Below are positions 37,344-48,798 of a DNA stretch of 64,000 nt, piece after piece. Source of the stretch: Lactarius indigo. Taxonomy: Eukaryota > Basidiomycota > Agaricomycetes > Russulales > Russulaceae. The DNA lies in assembly GCA_025766275.1 (NCBI GenBank), contig JAFKAC010000200.1:1-64000 (forward strand). Direction: 5' to 3'. The stretch's first letter is position 1. Each line of letters starts with the position of its first letter. The translations under genes were made by a program, and so were the position numbers. Below the pieces are notes generated by a model. That model was not told where the DNA came from, did no database searches, and saw only the letters and a list, made by a program, of their open reading frames with translations.

Positions 37344-40069
37344 TTACGGGGAGAATAGCCCATTTCCAGTTCGCAAGCTTGTAGCAGAAGAGAGCGGAAG
37401 TTCAGAGGTGCCCGATAGGACGCTCTCAGGTGGGCTTTGCGGGATCTTCGGCGGTTCCGGGTGTGGGGGTGACAATCGCGACTGACGTAACCGCCACTCA
37501 GCGACAGATGTTAGCGGAACGGAGATAACCTCCGACGGAGTACTGTCTAGTAATGTCTCCACCGCCTTGGCGCCTCCTGCCTCGGGTATGATCTGCTCTT
37601 GCGTATTCGTCTCCACGCCTTCCGTAAGCGTCTGTGACGACGGCAGTCCCAGAAGGGGACTTAGCAAACCGGTCGGTGAGGGTGTGAGGGTGAGGCGACT
37701 CTCCGTAGCAGCGACCGAAGGTGATGAGGAGAAAGAGGAAGAGGATTGATGTCGGGTAGAAGACCCCATGACCTCAGCGAGCTGTGGCCACTCGGGACTC
37801 AAAAACAACGAGCCGTTGGTGTGGGTAGATGTCGTCTCTGCCGCATCAGGTGAAGGGAGAGGTGGGGACAAAGAAGGTCGCTCATCAAACAGGATATGCG
37901 CATTTTGAATGAGATCCTTCAAAACCAGGGTCTCTGAGGGCATCAGTTGGAGAAAATTACGAGAATCAGTCGCGACGTGCCTTCACGTGAACGCCATCCT
38001 GTAAGACTTGACCACCACGAAGGACACAATAGTGGAGCCGTGTAGCGAGCGCCTCCGCTGTCATTGCGTTCTTGTCTGAGTGGGTGGAAACGCGCAAAAG
38101 ATGCCGCAAAAGAGCTCCTAGAGATGCCCTGTGAACTGGATGTAGTTCACGGACCTTCGACCGCCACAAGGAGAAATCATTTTCGATATAACTATCTATA
38201 CATGGCATTAGGATGTAGATGTATATGAAACGTGCATTAAGACCACTTACTTCTATTCTGTTTGTAGTTTCTATAATCTTGCAAAGAAAGCGCGAACATT
38301 GGCTCTGGAAGATCCCAGAGGTAGAGCTAGAAGGGAACCTAAGAAATTGACTCATCTGCAAGGCTGCAAAGGCTTACCCTGAGAAGCATTGCAACAGAGT
38401 GAATGTTGTCCGTAGAGCTGAATGAAAATGTCTTTTCACGTTCGAACTTGTCTCGTAACTGAATGCGAATCCATGTCAGCTAGTAGGCTGGGTATTGCGG
38501 TGAATTCCACTGGCCTGTAACACTTCTGCTTCAAGCGATTGGTGCAACTGCGACACTAAAAATGAAACCGAAGACACGGCGTGATCAACTAACTCACCGT
38601 ATGTATTTTGTTAGTATCCATGCCCCTCTTCTCGACCTCTTCGATGCACATTTTCATCACTTTCGGGACATTGTCTTCATCCGTCTCCACGTCAACCAGC
38701 GGAACACCGAAAATCAAGTCCGAGTATGCTCCGGGACGGTAGTTGCGGTAGAGAGTCGGTGGGGGAATAGCGAAGGAAAGGGCGCGACGGAAAGACGCTC
38801 TCAGATCAGACGTATCTGTTCCGGCCATGGCCTTTTCGACTCGCGTCTTAATACTCGTTGCCAGTTTGTCATATTTTACGCATGCTGTACTGGGTGCCTT
38901 GTCAATGGATTATCGAAGGTTTAACGAAGGTTGAACAACACCAACATCATACCATCCACATATTTGACAAGAACATCCTTGACAGTCGGCGCGAAGACGA
39001 GTCCTTCAAGACACTGCAATGACAGCGTTTGATGTATCATCGATCTCGTAGCATAGAATATCACCCACATCATATCCTTCCCCCAGATGCTCGGCCCTAG
39101 TCGATCGCAGCGTGTTGAGTCGGCCAACGGCCAACCTACAGTCATTATCGGACACTAATTCAGAACCAGAGGGCCAATTCAGTGAATCATGTCAGGGTCA
39201 GTGGGTGATGTCGGGGATACCTTCTTCAGACTTGACGAGCTTGGCTGGCTCAGGTTCCGGCGAATCTTCCCGCCGGTTGCGTAATAAGGTAGCGAGCTTG
39301 CCTCCAAACCTTTTGTTTGGAACACTCTGAGGGTGTTGCGAAACCTCGGGAGAGGTAGCATATTGCTGTGGGTAATATTTCTTCAAGTATGCCTGCTGAA
39401 GCTTCGAGACTTTGTTCTCTGCATGATCGGCATAGTCCGTGGCGGATTTCTTTAGGTCTTCCTCAATCCGATTTCTTGTACGGTCTTTCGATTTCTTCCA
39501 GATTGCCCCATTATTAGAACAGGGACGCCCTCCAGGCGATGTATCCCTGACTCACCTTCAACGTTGTGAGGGGTTTGATGACGTCGTTATCCAAGATATC
39601 TACGAAAGCCTGCTGGGTGTTGGCCTCTGCAACCGCTGTGGGCTCTAGGCCAATTTTCAGAATGTGTCGACGCGTACCTTTGTCTAGATTGTCTCTGACC
39701 GTGTCCCATGCTGCTCTCGTCGTAGTCGGTTCGGCACGCGGGTCAAATGAGGCGTCAGTGGTTTTTGCCTTGCGATGGAGCTTCCGTAAAGACTCGATGC
39801 TTCAAGAGAGAAGGAAGAATCAGCCAAGAAACACGGCAGGTTCGATTTCTCGGATGATAACTGACTAGGTTGCCTCAATGCTTCGCCTGACGACCGAATG
39901 GTTACCGTAAAATGTAAAGCCTCGATACAATACCGACGGACCTTTCTTGGAAGAAAGCCAAATAACGATTTGCGATAATTTGGAGTTGCGTATCGAATTG
40001 GGCGAGCAGGCTGTTAGAGTGGCTCTCTAAAACCACTCTAGGATGAGGCTCTACGGATATGAAAGACAT
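37344..40069 (-). CDS. F-BAR/RhoGAP-like protein, tandem copy 4
   Basis: Fourth paralogue, nearest to hexokinase. Exon 1 codes MSFISVEPHPRVVLESHSNS. A 21-nt exon gives RSIEAT, followed by YIESLRKLHRKAKTTDASFD. Later come TLK spliced to KSKDRTRNRIEEDLKKSA, KVSKLQQAYLKKYYPQQYAT, LIFGVPLVDVETDEDNVPKV, EEVEKRGMDTNKIHT, LRLYLWDLPEPMF and MTAEALATRLHYCVLRG. The finger Arg is Thr, the Lys is Arg, the second Arg is Trp and the Asn is Ala. Introns are GT-AG where checked. The last exon is TLVLKDLIQNAHILFDERPS followed by a Ser/Thr/Pro tail ending at 37344. About 650-670 residues. The region is compact and frame-consistent, so it looks expressed rather than decayed. Confidence 0.8.
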
Positions 40070-40655
40070 GAGAGGCAGCGGGAGGGTGCAAAGGGCGCTC
40101 TTGTAGGCTGTGCATGTCGAACGGCGCTAACTTGAAGCACCACTGGCATGAGTTATATTTTCTCAGGCTTGCAAACATAGCTATTTGGTAAGATGCATGT
40201 TGCCATCAGAACACTGCACACTTTTGACCTCAGGTGAGTCCAGGTACTACTCTCGACTTGAAGGCGAAGGCGGTGAGGAGAGACATCAGACCAGGAACAA
40301 CGCTATCTCAGTGACCACCCGCATGGCTGCCACGGGTGTCAGGTAGACACAACTTACTGTAAGCAAACCGGTGAGGCAGCTTTACTAAGTCACACGGCAA
40401 GCTTCTCTGCACGAATACGGCAAATACAAAGTTTGTACATTCTTCCCTTCTTTCCTCTATTTTGTCACACGGGTGCACGGTAGCAAGCCCCGAAAATATC
40501 CAAGACGATCAGCTCCCGCGCGCACCATTCCCATCTCCCATCCAGCAGCTGCAATACAGTACGTACAGATGCAATCAATACACGGTCCAGAATATGAGTT
40601 GTCCAATTTGTCGCACATGCAGATCCCCTCGAGGTTGAATGGCTTATTTCTATGC
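40070..40655. other. Flank between F-BAR copy 4 and hexokinase
   Basis: Holds the upstream flank of copy 4 and the 3' untranslated flank of the hexokinase gene. No reading frame with support. Confidence 0.45.
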
Positions 40656-42686
40656 TTACAATTTCTTGTTCTTCGTTGCTTGAAGAGCACCGAGCGCAGC
40701 TGATAACACGGGGCCGATGGTCAATCAGTGCGGGCGAGGGAAATAGGGAGATACAGAGGCCGAACGCACCACCAACGCCGCTGCCATCTTTCGCGAGACC
40801 CATCTCCACCCGCTTCTCTACTTCCGGACCAAGCAAGATTCGCAGCGCCTCGCGCATGCGCTCCTCAAAGCCAGGATAATGCTGGTACAAACTATCCATA
40901 ACAAAAAAAGGGGGTGTCAATTCCGCATCGCCAGTTCACTCGTCAACTCACCTTCCATCGACGCCGATCGCATACGGCTTGCCACCTGCCGCCGCCGCCA
41001 CTGCAGGCCGCGCGTCCTTCCCGAGCCCGCTGACGTAGCCCATCTGGAGCGCGACAGTCGCGACCGCACACGCGCTCAGCCGCGCGGAGCGGCGCACGAC
41101 AAGCACAGCGGCCCACCGCACGAGCGCCGCGTCGCGCAAGGAGACCTCGCCAGGTGCATAGCCGAGATTTTCCTGCACGATTTCCTGAACCCTCTTGAGA
41201 CGCTGCACCGTGGCGGGCCCGAGCTTCTCCGGATCCTCCACGAGCGCAGCAGCCGCGGCCGCGTCATCCGTGTCGTTGCCGTCTTTGCCGCTCCATGCAC
41301 TCTCGACGAGGCTGAGCATCTCCGAGTCGAGCCCGTAGTGCTTGTTCAGGCGCTCCGTCGCCTTGCCGCCGAAGATGATCGGTTGCGGTGCGGCGTCGAC
41401 GAGCGCGAGGAGGATGTTGCGCGTGATTTCGCCGAGGTACATCCCCGAGATGAACTTCTCGTACGCTTGGAAGCGCGGGTTAATCGACTCTCTGTCCACC
41501 TTGTTGTCGAACGGCGTCAGGGGTAGCACGGCGCGTCCATTGTCGAACGCGCCCCATTCGGTATTAACCATCATCACACCGCCTGCTGCCGCAGCGGGGC
41601 CGTTGCCGAGCTTAGTGATGTTGGCGACTTGCTCGAGGTACGCGCCGTTCGTGCCTGTTCCGAATATCGCGCCAAGAACGCACCCACCAGCCGTGTATGC
41701 GCGAGAAAGCGCAGCGCCTACCGTCTAAGATCCCGATATGCGGTGCCAATGTCATTTCATTACGAGCGGAGGAAATTCAAGTGGGCCTACGTCGTTCACG
41801 AGTGCGACACATTTGACGTGTAAATGCTTGCGGTCAAACGCGTCTTGGAGCAGCCCGACGACGTCTTTGTTGACGGCGTTCTTAGCGGCAAAACCCTTTG
41901 TCCACGTGAGGAGAAAGCCCTTGTCGAGTGCCGTTTGTTCGACAGGAAATGAGAATGTCAGGCCAAGGGGCACCGTAGGCGAATCAACTTCGACATCGCC
42001 CACATCTTGAGCGTCGTCTTTCAACTCTGTAGTTGATGTAAGGAACGCGTCCACGGAGTCGGCAAGGTAGTCTGAACTAGGCGAAACGCGGGAGAGGCGC
42101 CGACGTAATGTTCCCAGAGGTCAAGGAAGAAGTGAGCCGTGTCCAAGGTCAAGTGGAAAGTCGACGCACCGAATAAGGTTGTCGCTTCCCCTGTCTTGAG
42201 AGCCTCGGAGACGCGATATTTTTGTTGTTTTAACGTGAAAGTTTTGTCACCATGCAACTCCACTTGGCACACCCGTCTGCAGAGGACTCAATGAGATCGC
42301 CGGAAGAAGCAAGGAGATGGTCGCTCACAAATTTGTACCGCCGAGATCAAGTGCGAGGAAAGTGCTGTGGTATCCGATGTTACATACACCGGGAATGGAG
42401 TTTGGAGAGGATAAGACGGTACCCAGTTTCTGTACCATCTGGCACGCCAGTGACGAATGTGGGGCTAAGATTTGCCGTGAACAGAAACCACATTGCGCAA
42501 GGTGAATACGTACATCATTGCCATCGGGTGACCATATTCGCTGAGTCCGAGGTTGAACAGTTTGTGAAAGTGGGAAGTTATGGAAATGAGAACATCTCCA
42601 TCGAGAGTAAACTGCTGTTCGATATCTGCAAGCAGAGAGCGAATCTTGTCTGGGTGTGCGTTGTACAGCGCTGTGGTGACTGGCAT
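40656..42686 (-). CDS. Hexokinase
   Basis: ATP-dependent phosphorylation of glucose and other hexoses, the first step of glycolysis, in the cytosol. About eight exons and 500 residues. Exon 1 is MPVTTALYNAHPDKIRSLLA through LSEYGHPMAM, spliced to IPTFVTGVPDGTETG. The phosphate-binding motif LALDLGGTNLRVCQV is formed across an intron. The sugar-binding and catalytic part is LTWTKGFAAKNAVNKDVVG, then CVALVND, with the catalytic Asp, then TVGALLSRAYTAGGCVLGAI and FGTGTNGAYLE. VNTEWGAFDNG and PFDNKVDRESINP follow. The C-terminal end is SLYQHYPGFEERMREALRIL, with GSGVG spliced to AALGALQATKNKKL and a stop at 40656. All key residues are present. The gene diverges from the AP-3 mu gene. Confidence 0.95.
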
Positions 42687-42798
42687 GGTGGCGATTGCTG
42701 GCTAAGCCAGATCATCAGTCGGAACGGGATGCGCACGCGAGGTTTCTCCCGATGCATTGACCAATCAGTCACCACCCGAGTCCTTCCTCGCTCCGGAG
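42687..42798. promoter_or_regulatory. 112-bp divergent promoter, hexokinase and AP-3 mu
   Basis: The two start codons, in opposite directions, are only 112 bp apart. Both 5' leaders and the core promoters must fit here or overlap the neighbouring first exons. No specific operator recognised. Confidence 0.5.
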
Positions 42799-44465
42799 AT
42801 GGCCATCGACGGCCTCATCGTCTTGGACTCGGCCAACGCCAGGCCCATCGTGCAGACCTCCTTTCGCTCCTTTCCACCCGCGTATCCGCTTCTCCACATC
42901 AACGCTTACAGCAGCGCCCTCGCAAAGGCCGTTCGTCCAGAAGATGTTGACCCGGTCCTTCTTGTGACCCTCCCAGAGGAACCGACCGCATGCTGTCATC
43001 TTCAGCATCGCTCTCTCACTTTTTTGTGTCCTATTTCTGGAGATAGTGAGTTTCGCGTCCCAACGATGGTACCATACGATAAACTCATGTCCCGCGCAAG
43101 TTGACCCACTATATGCGTTCACATTCATCCGCACATTCCTGAACATCCTCATCGAATATTTCGGAGAAGTGACCGCCCCAGTTCTCAGGGACAATTTTGA
43201 CATTGTTCATCAACTCCTCGAGGAGACTTTAGATGCCGGTGGGCACCCCCTCACAACGGCCCCAAACGCGCTGCGCGATATAGTTCTCCCTCCTTCCCTC
43301 ATCAGCAAAATACTCTCTGTCACTGGGGTCACTGGGCCATCCGGACCCAGTACGAGCAATCTAAGTGCATTTTCCAGCCCGATCCCATGGCGCAAAGCTG
43401 GTCTTCGGTACAACCACAATGACATTTACTTTGACATTGTCGAGACGCTGGACGCGGTCGTGAACAAGTAAGCAGGCTCGCCCTTCTTCCGTACATCTGG
43501 ATACCCAGCCGTTCATTCAGGAATGGGACCATCGTCACGAGCAGCGTCCTCGGCAAGATCGATGTAAACTGCAAGCTTTCCGGTGCGGATTCCCAAGCTT
43601 CCATCCCCCCTCCTGCTAGCTCTCGACTTACACGCAAGCAGGAACACCCGACCTCCTTCTCACTCTGACCAATTCGCACACCATATCTGAACCGTCCTTT
43701 CACCCCTGTGTCCGGTTCGTATTCACCTCACCTATCTCGTCTTCCTTACTCCACTCCGACTGACGGGCACTCCCCACAGACTAAACCGTTTCGCCCAATC
43801 GAAAGCACTCTCCTTCGTCCCGCCAGACGGGCGATTCACGCTCATGGAATATCGCTTTGACCCCTCGGCAAGCAAACCCGGCGCAGCGCCAGCGCTCACA
43901 GCCGCGGCGGCGGCGCAGCTCCAAGTGCAAGTTCCGTTTACGCTGCGCGCGTCGCTCTCCGTCACCGACCACGGCGGTCCGTCCTTCCTCCCAGTTCCGA
44001 ACAATCACCCAACTAACTTCACCGATAACAGGCGCGTTCGAGCTATCGTTCGTTCCGCGTGCAGGCGCGCTCGAAGACGTCGCTGTTGAGCTCTATCTCG
44101 GCTCCGGCGCTACGGGTGCGACGTGCACCGGCGCGAGTGGCGGTGGCGAGTGGATGTACGTGCCTGCGCGGCGCACGCTGCGCTGGTCCGTCGCGCCCTC
44201 CGCCTCTACCATCCCCGGTTCCGCCCGTTCCGCTTCGGCGCCAGGCCGGACCGCGACGCTCCGGGGCACGTTTGCAAGCGGAGATGCGCACCCGCGCCCC
44301 GCGCGCGCGGCGCAGGTCTCGTTCGCGCTGCCTGCGGGTGCGTTTCTGAGCGCGCTGAAGATCGACCAGCTTAAGCTGAGCGGGGAGATGTATAAGCCGT
44401 ATAAGGGCGTGCGTGGGCGCGCGTTGGGGCGCGTTGAGTGGAGGGTTGAGTGGAAAGGAGGATAA
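42799..44465 (+). CDS. apm3: AP-3 complex subunit mu
   Basis: Medium subunit of the AP-3 adaptor, which recognises cargo for Golgi/endosome-to-vacuole transport. Six exons placed: 42799-43045, 43101-43467, 43521-43582, 43642-43714, 43780-43976 and 44032-44465, giving 459 residues. The longin-like N terminus reads MAIDGLIVLDSANARPIVQT, then DPLYAFTFIRTFLNILIEYF and NFDIVHQLLEETLDAGGHPL. The C-terminal mu-homology domain starts after PIPWRKAGLRYNHNDIYFDI and contains SVLGKIDVNCKLSGTPDLLL, CVRLNRFAQSKALSFVPPDG and FELSFVPRAGALEDVAVELY. It ends MYKPYKGVRGRALGRVEWR. An ATG 14 codons upstream (42757) is in frame, but MAIDGL is the usual family start. Very short introns and GC-rich codons match the neighbours. 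Confidence 0.92.
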
Positions 44466-47087
44466 AGTGGGAGTTTCGGAAGGCGCGCCTGAGCGTGCGC
44501 TCCTCCACTCGCCCCCCCCACCAAGATTAATTGCAGACGCTCTATTGGACGTTACTCCTTAGATGTTGGACGTGATCAGAAGTTGCGCGCCGAGATGGGA
44601 CGCGGGACAAAAGACGAGATCGTGCGTGCAAAGCGTGGTAGAATTGAGCACGCATGTTCACGTCCGAATTCCGTCATTGCTGATACGAGAGGGGGGCGTG
44701 TATAAACCCAAGGTGGAGCTGTGCACTGAGAGATTATGACGGGAGTGGGAATCCGCCGAGAGAAGTGTGTTTGATGCAGTATTCAACTGCCCACGTCCGG
44801 TGTTTGAATTGGTACCCCTCTGCATTCTGAAGGCCGAACACGTACTGGCATTTCACCGCATTTCTGTGCTGCCGTACAGTGGTACAAGGTCAACTCGATT
44901 GATGGATCGAGTGTGCCTCGTTGTGATCGCTGCCGCGGCCAATATGAGCCACGCTTTATGCGCCATCCGACAACCTCCCATGTTTTTCCTGTCCGTAAAA
45001 CCACAACCCGGGGTGCTTTTAGACTACTCGAACAATCTGTTCTCCCAAATTGATACCATAGCTTGACAATGCTGACATCGTTGCATATCACTATTTCGCA
45101 ACCTTATTTGAATCTTGGCGCTTTCTTCAATTAGACTGTGTACTCCTTACCAGTCGCAAGTTCCCATGTTCCTATGGGTGGTAAAGAATATCACTGAAGT
45201 CGCTTCTCCCAAACACGAGTCGCGCATTCCTTTTTTTTTTTAAATCCCGAGTCGCGTATTCTCGCGCTCCATACGGTCATCAGCGGTAGCACTTTTGGAT
45301 TGTGGCCGCTAGTACCGAAATACCGGTTGCTTCACCAGGACCCGCTTTCTTTGCGCGTGCCTAACCAGTCACTAACAAGCGCGGACTCGGAGAGGCATAC
45401 CGTACATCGTATGATGATCGACCACGTTCACATCACGCACGCTCATGCCATCACGATAACACACGTCAATAATACTGTATGCTTGCATCAATGACTTAGA
45501 TCCGCGAGGCGTGCCGCAAATGCAGGCGCCATAAAACCGTTCCACGTTGCGAAGGTCAGGTTGTGTGGCCTCCGAGTCGTGCGCTGCATGAAGCCAGCTC
45601 TTAGGATCCGACGATTGGATATTACTACACACAAGTCACGCCACAGTGACGAGGGCAACGAATCATGATAACAGGAAACGCAGAAACGCGGCGGAGACGC
45701 AGACGCAGACAGAGACACGAATGCAGACGCAGACGCAGATCGCAATGGTAGCAACATGGATATTATTTTTCGTAATCGATACACAGGATATATATGATTA
45801 GCAATCGAATAGTGAACATATCATTTCGAGTCCAGGAGGACCATGCTCCTTACAATAGATAGGGAGAGGATGGAAGATTACGTGTGGACGAATAAAAGCT
45901 CTCAGGACTCGGAGAGAACCTCACCGATGAACGTGCTCGAAAGCACGTGCGTGAGTAACGTGGGCAGAGAGTGGGAAGGAGGGAAGTTAAAAAGAAGCAG
46001 CCCGAGAAGAAAGGTGGTGGGAACGCGAGAATTGACGATAAGGGGGAGGTTGGGGAACGCATGAAATTGAACAAGTTGGGAGGGAGTGGGGAAAGAGTCA
46101 GATAGGAAAGTTCTTCACGAGGACCGTATAGTCAATCGCGAAGATATAAAACCTAGAGAAGGACAGAATTTAGCAGGACAGAGTCAAAAATGAGATGAGA
46201 GTTGATTTTGAGGCAGAGGAGGGAAAGCGGCGTGAGGAAACAACGTTAGGTGTCCTAGACTTTGGACCTGACCTCGAGAAGTCGTTAAATCACACAAGGA
46301 GAGATGGACAAGAGCGAGAACGGGGGAAATAGACTGGTACATTTCAAACGTGAACCCGAGGCCTTTATACACGCGGTCAGTACCTAAAGCCAAACAAAGC
46401 AAAATCACGACTAAGTTGAAAAGTGTAAGGAGGGAAGTGTAAAGCGGGGAAAAGTAAACTGAAAGTCCATGGTGTAGACAGAGTCGACGAGCAAAACACA
46501 CGGCCACAACGAGGCAATAAAAACATGAGTCAAGAGTAAAGTAGGGGAGTTGGTGAGGACAGGCGCATGACTGAATGACAGCACCGGAGATCTTGACGAT
46601 GCACACTATGGGTACAAAAGAATGTCTGAAACAAGTAAAATTCGAGAAATAATGGGGGTGTGCCTGTGCCCAAGACAGAGAGCACGATCTTAAGGCAATC
46701 TGGCTAGGAAACAACGCTCAAGGGGCGACAATTCGCAGTTGATCGGCCAAGGGTGAAAATATGATTGACAATATGAGGTCGAGACGGAGAGTAAAAGAGT
46801 GGTGAGTGGTGAAGGCATGACAGTCTTGAGGTCGTCGGCGTCGCAGTTGGGGGTCTTCAAGGCAACGTTAGCCTCGACGCCGGTATGGTGTGGGCGATCA
46901 AGGGGCATCCGGCGATAGCGGAAGGGACAGGAGTACAAGATGAGAAATGACAGATTCGAGGAAGAGATGGAGGAGAAAGAAAGAAAGGCGAGGTGAGGCA
47001 AAGTGAGTGAGGCTAAAGATCGAGTTGATAAGTCATGACAAGTGACAAGTGTGGAGTGGCCAGTTTCGGGCCCAAGGGCCGAGCTAC
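44466..47087. other. 2.6 kb intergenic region with an F-BAR exon relic
   Basis: Apart from the relic at 44980-45101 I support no gene. A GCAGAC-type simple repeat lies near 45700-45740. The 176-codon minus frame at 46184-46714 is Leu/Ser-rich without a domain. The longer minus frame beyond it is low-complexity translation of the (GTTTTT)n repeat. Confidence 0.4.
44980..45101 (+). pseudogene. Inverted relic of the F-BAR/RhoGAP first exon
   Basis: The frame MFFLSVKPQPGVLLDYSNNL matches exon 1 of the four tandem genes (MSFLSVEPQ..., LLESYSNSLLAQFDT) but on the opposite strand. It stops at TGA after DTIA, where the intact genes continue. DNA similarity resumes to about 45101 (atcgttgcatatcactattt against atcattgcagatcgctattt). 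Upstream DNA from about 44790 also matches the copies' promoter flank (cattctgaaggc). No further exons follow, so it is a broken fragment. Confidence 0.75.
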
Positions 47088-47634
47088 CTTTTTTTTTTTT
47101 TTTTTTTGTTTTGTTTTTGTTTTTTGTTTTTTTGTTTTGTTTTTGTTTTTTGTTTTGTTTTTGTTTTTTTGTTTTGTTTTTGTTTTTTGTTTTGTTTTTG
47201 TTTTTTGTTTTGTTTTTGTTTTTGTTTTTGTTTTTGTTTTTGTTTTTGTTTTTGTTTTTGTTTTTGTTTTTGTTTTTGTTTTTGTTTTTGTTTTTGTTTT
47301 TGTTTTTGTTTTTGTTTTTGTTTTTGTTTTTGTTTTTGTTTTTGTTTTTGTTTTTGTTTTTGTTTTTGTTTTTGTTTTTGTTTTTGTTTTTGTTTTTGTT
47401 TTTGTTTTTGTTTTTGTTTTTGTTTTTGTTTTTGTTTTTGTTTTTGTTTTTGTTTTTGTTTTTGTTTTTGTTTTTGTTTTTGTTTTTGTTTTTGTTTTTG
47501 TTTTTGTTTTTGTTTTTGTTTTGTTTTTGTTTTTGTTTTTGTTTTTGTTTTTGTTTTTGTTTTTGTTTTTGTTTTTGTTTTTGTTTTTGTTTTTGTTTTT
47601 TGTTTTGTTTTTGTTTTTGTTTTTTGTTTTTGGT
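47088..47634. repeat. (GTTTTT)n hexanucleotide array, about 540 bp
   Basis: Uninterrupted G/T tract built mainly of GTTTTT, with a denser variant (GTTTTTTGTTTTGTTTTT-like units) at both ends and a single GTTTTG slip near 47520. It starts with a T homopolymer. It ends 20 bp from the stop codon of the zinc-finger gene, so on that gene's mRNA strand it reads (AAAAAC)n. Confidence 0.95.
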
Positions 47635-47653
47635 TGCGACTTCAGGGGGGCGA

Positions 47654-48798
47654 TTAGAGTTCCGGGTGCATTTCCATGAGGTGCTGCTTATGTAAATAGA
47701 AACGCCCCACTGGCCACTCGAAGTCACAGTGGGGGCAGCGGCTCCAATGTGAATGTTTGTCCTTCATATGTCTGTTTAAACCTTGCCTCTGTGTGAAACC
47801 AGAGGAACAATTTGGAAAGATGCACCAGTACTTCTTGGGGTTTCGGCGCGCCGGGGAACTACTTGACGGCGGGGTAAATGCTGCTGTGTTTGGGAGTTGA
47901 CGTACTTGGTGCCCCAACGATGGTGCTGCCTCGTTGTGGGTAGAATAGAGGTCGAAGGGACTATAGTCGTTCAAAGTCGAGTGGGTGTGTGAGTGTAACC
48001 CAAGGGCTTGACTGGATGATGGTGAGAACATTGCCGTCGTGCCTAATGGGGTGGCTGCTGTGCCACTGTGCCACGTCGACCCGCGGATTTCCATCATGGG
48101 AGGAAATGCTTCGCGACCGCCAGGTTCACCAGAGTAAAACCCCGGCGAAGAGAATGGGCGAGTAGAGATGGATGGGTGGTCCGGATCAATACCTTGATGC
48201 AAAAGGGGTGGCTGCGGGTCTAAAGGAGACGGGGGCTATGCGGACAGCGTCAAGTGCCAGTTGAAGCGGAACAGAGTGTGACTCACCAACGCGTCCTCCA
48301 GGCAGGGACATCCAGTGGGGGAAGGACCACGGCCATCAAAAGTCTGTCCGAATCGTAAAGGTCCCGAGGCCAGAACACCACCTCCTTCCGTATAGTCTTG
48401 GTAGCCGCCAGGGGGACCTGAGTACGAGTCCCCTACATCATGAAACGCCGTTGTAGCGTTCGTGGCAACGTCCGTGTAGGAGGATCGGGGATCATCCACG
48501 AGGTCATTGAGAGGTAGCTGCAGCGTGTCAGCAGGTTCAAATCGACAAAATTATCGACAACCAGTGAACGCACATCCAGTGAACGCACATCATGATGATC
48601 AAAAGGATAGTGCGTATGGTACGGAAGCTCCATAGAATTCCCGTCTTCCTGAGTTGCGGAGGGAGGGCATCGTGAAATGGAGGCGAGATCGGATGACCCT
48701 GTCCAGTCAAGCTGGCCATCAGAGTGACGCCCACGAGAACCGGTCCCAGCGAGCCACTCTTCGTCATTGTCTAGAGCAATCGAAAACAGACTCGTCAT
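47654..48798 (-). CDS. C2H2-type zinc-finger protein
   Basis: Probable nuclear DNA-binding protein; target unknown. Three exons: exon 1 from MTSLFSIALDNDEEWLAGTG to about 48565; exon 2 (LPLNDLVDDPRSSYTDVATN to CLEDAL); exon 3 from PPSPLDPQPPLLHQGIDPDH to the stop at 47654. About 340 residues. The first 270 residues are Ser/Pro/Gly-rich and probably disordered. Two zinc fingers close the protein. The first is YWCIFPNCSSGFTQRQGLNR followed by HMKDKH (C-x4-C-x12-H-x4-H). The second is CPHCDFEWPVGRFYLHKQH followed by LMEMH (C-x2-C...H-x4-H). Splice sites are CTG|GTTGTC...CTGCAG and TTG|GTGAGT...GCATAG, both phase 0. The exon 1 donor is a little weak. The 3' flank is the long (GTTTTT)n array. Confidence 0.8.

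Noticed and set aside
26700..38560. GC-AG introns after the VLE/VLQ codons of the GAP exon in copies 1, 3 and 4 (GAG|GCCAGT)
   Set aside because: A GT donor 9 bp upstream (GTACTA or GTGTTA) is present in all four copies and keeps frame, so GC donors are not required there.
40879..41526. 215-codon plus-strand ORF
   Set aside because: Antisense shadow of the hexokinase exons, common in GC-rich coding DNA.
46690..47727. 345-codon minus ORF and 200-codon plus ORFs over (GTTTTT)n
   Set aside because: Lys/Asn/Gln and Phe/Val/Cys/Leu repeats come directly from the hexanucleotide; the array has no stop codon in its frames.
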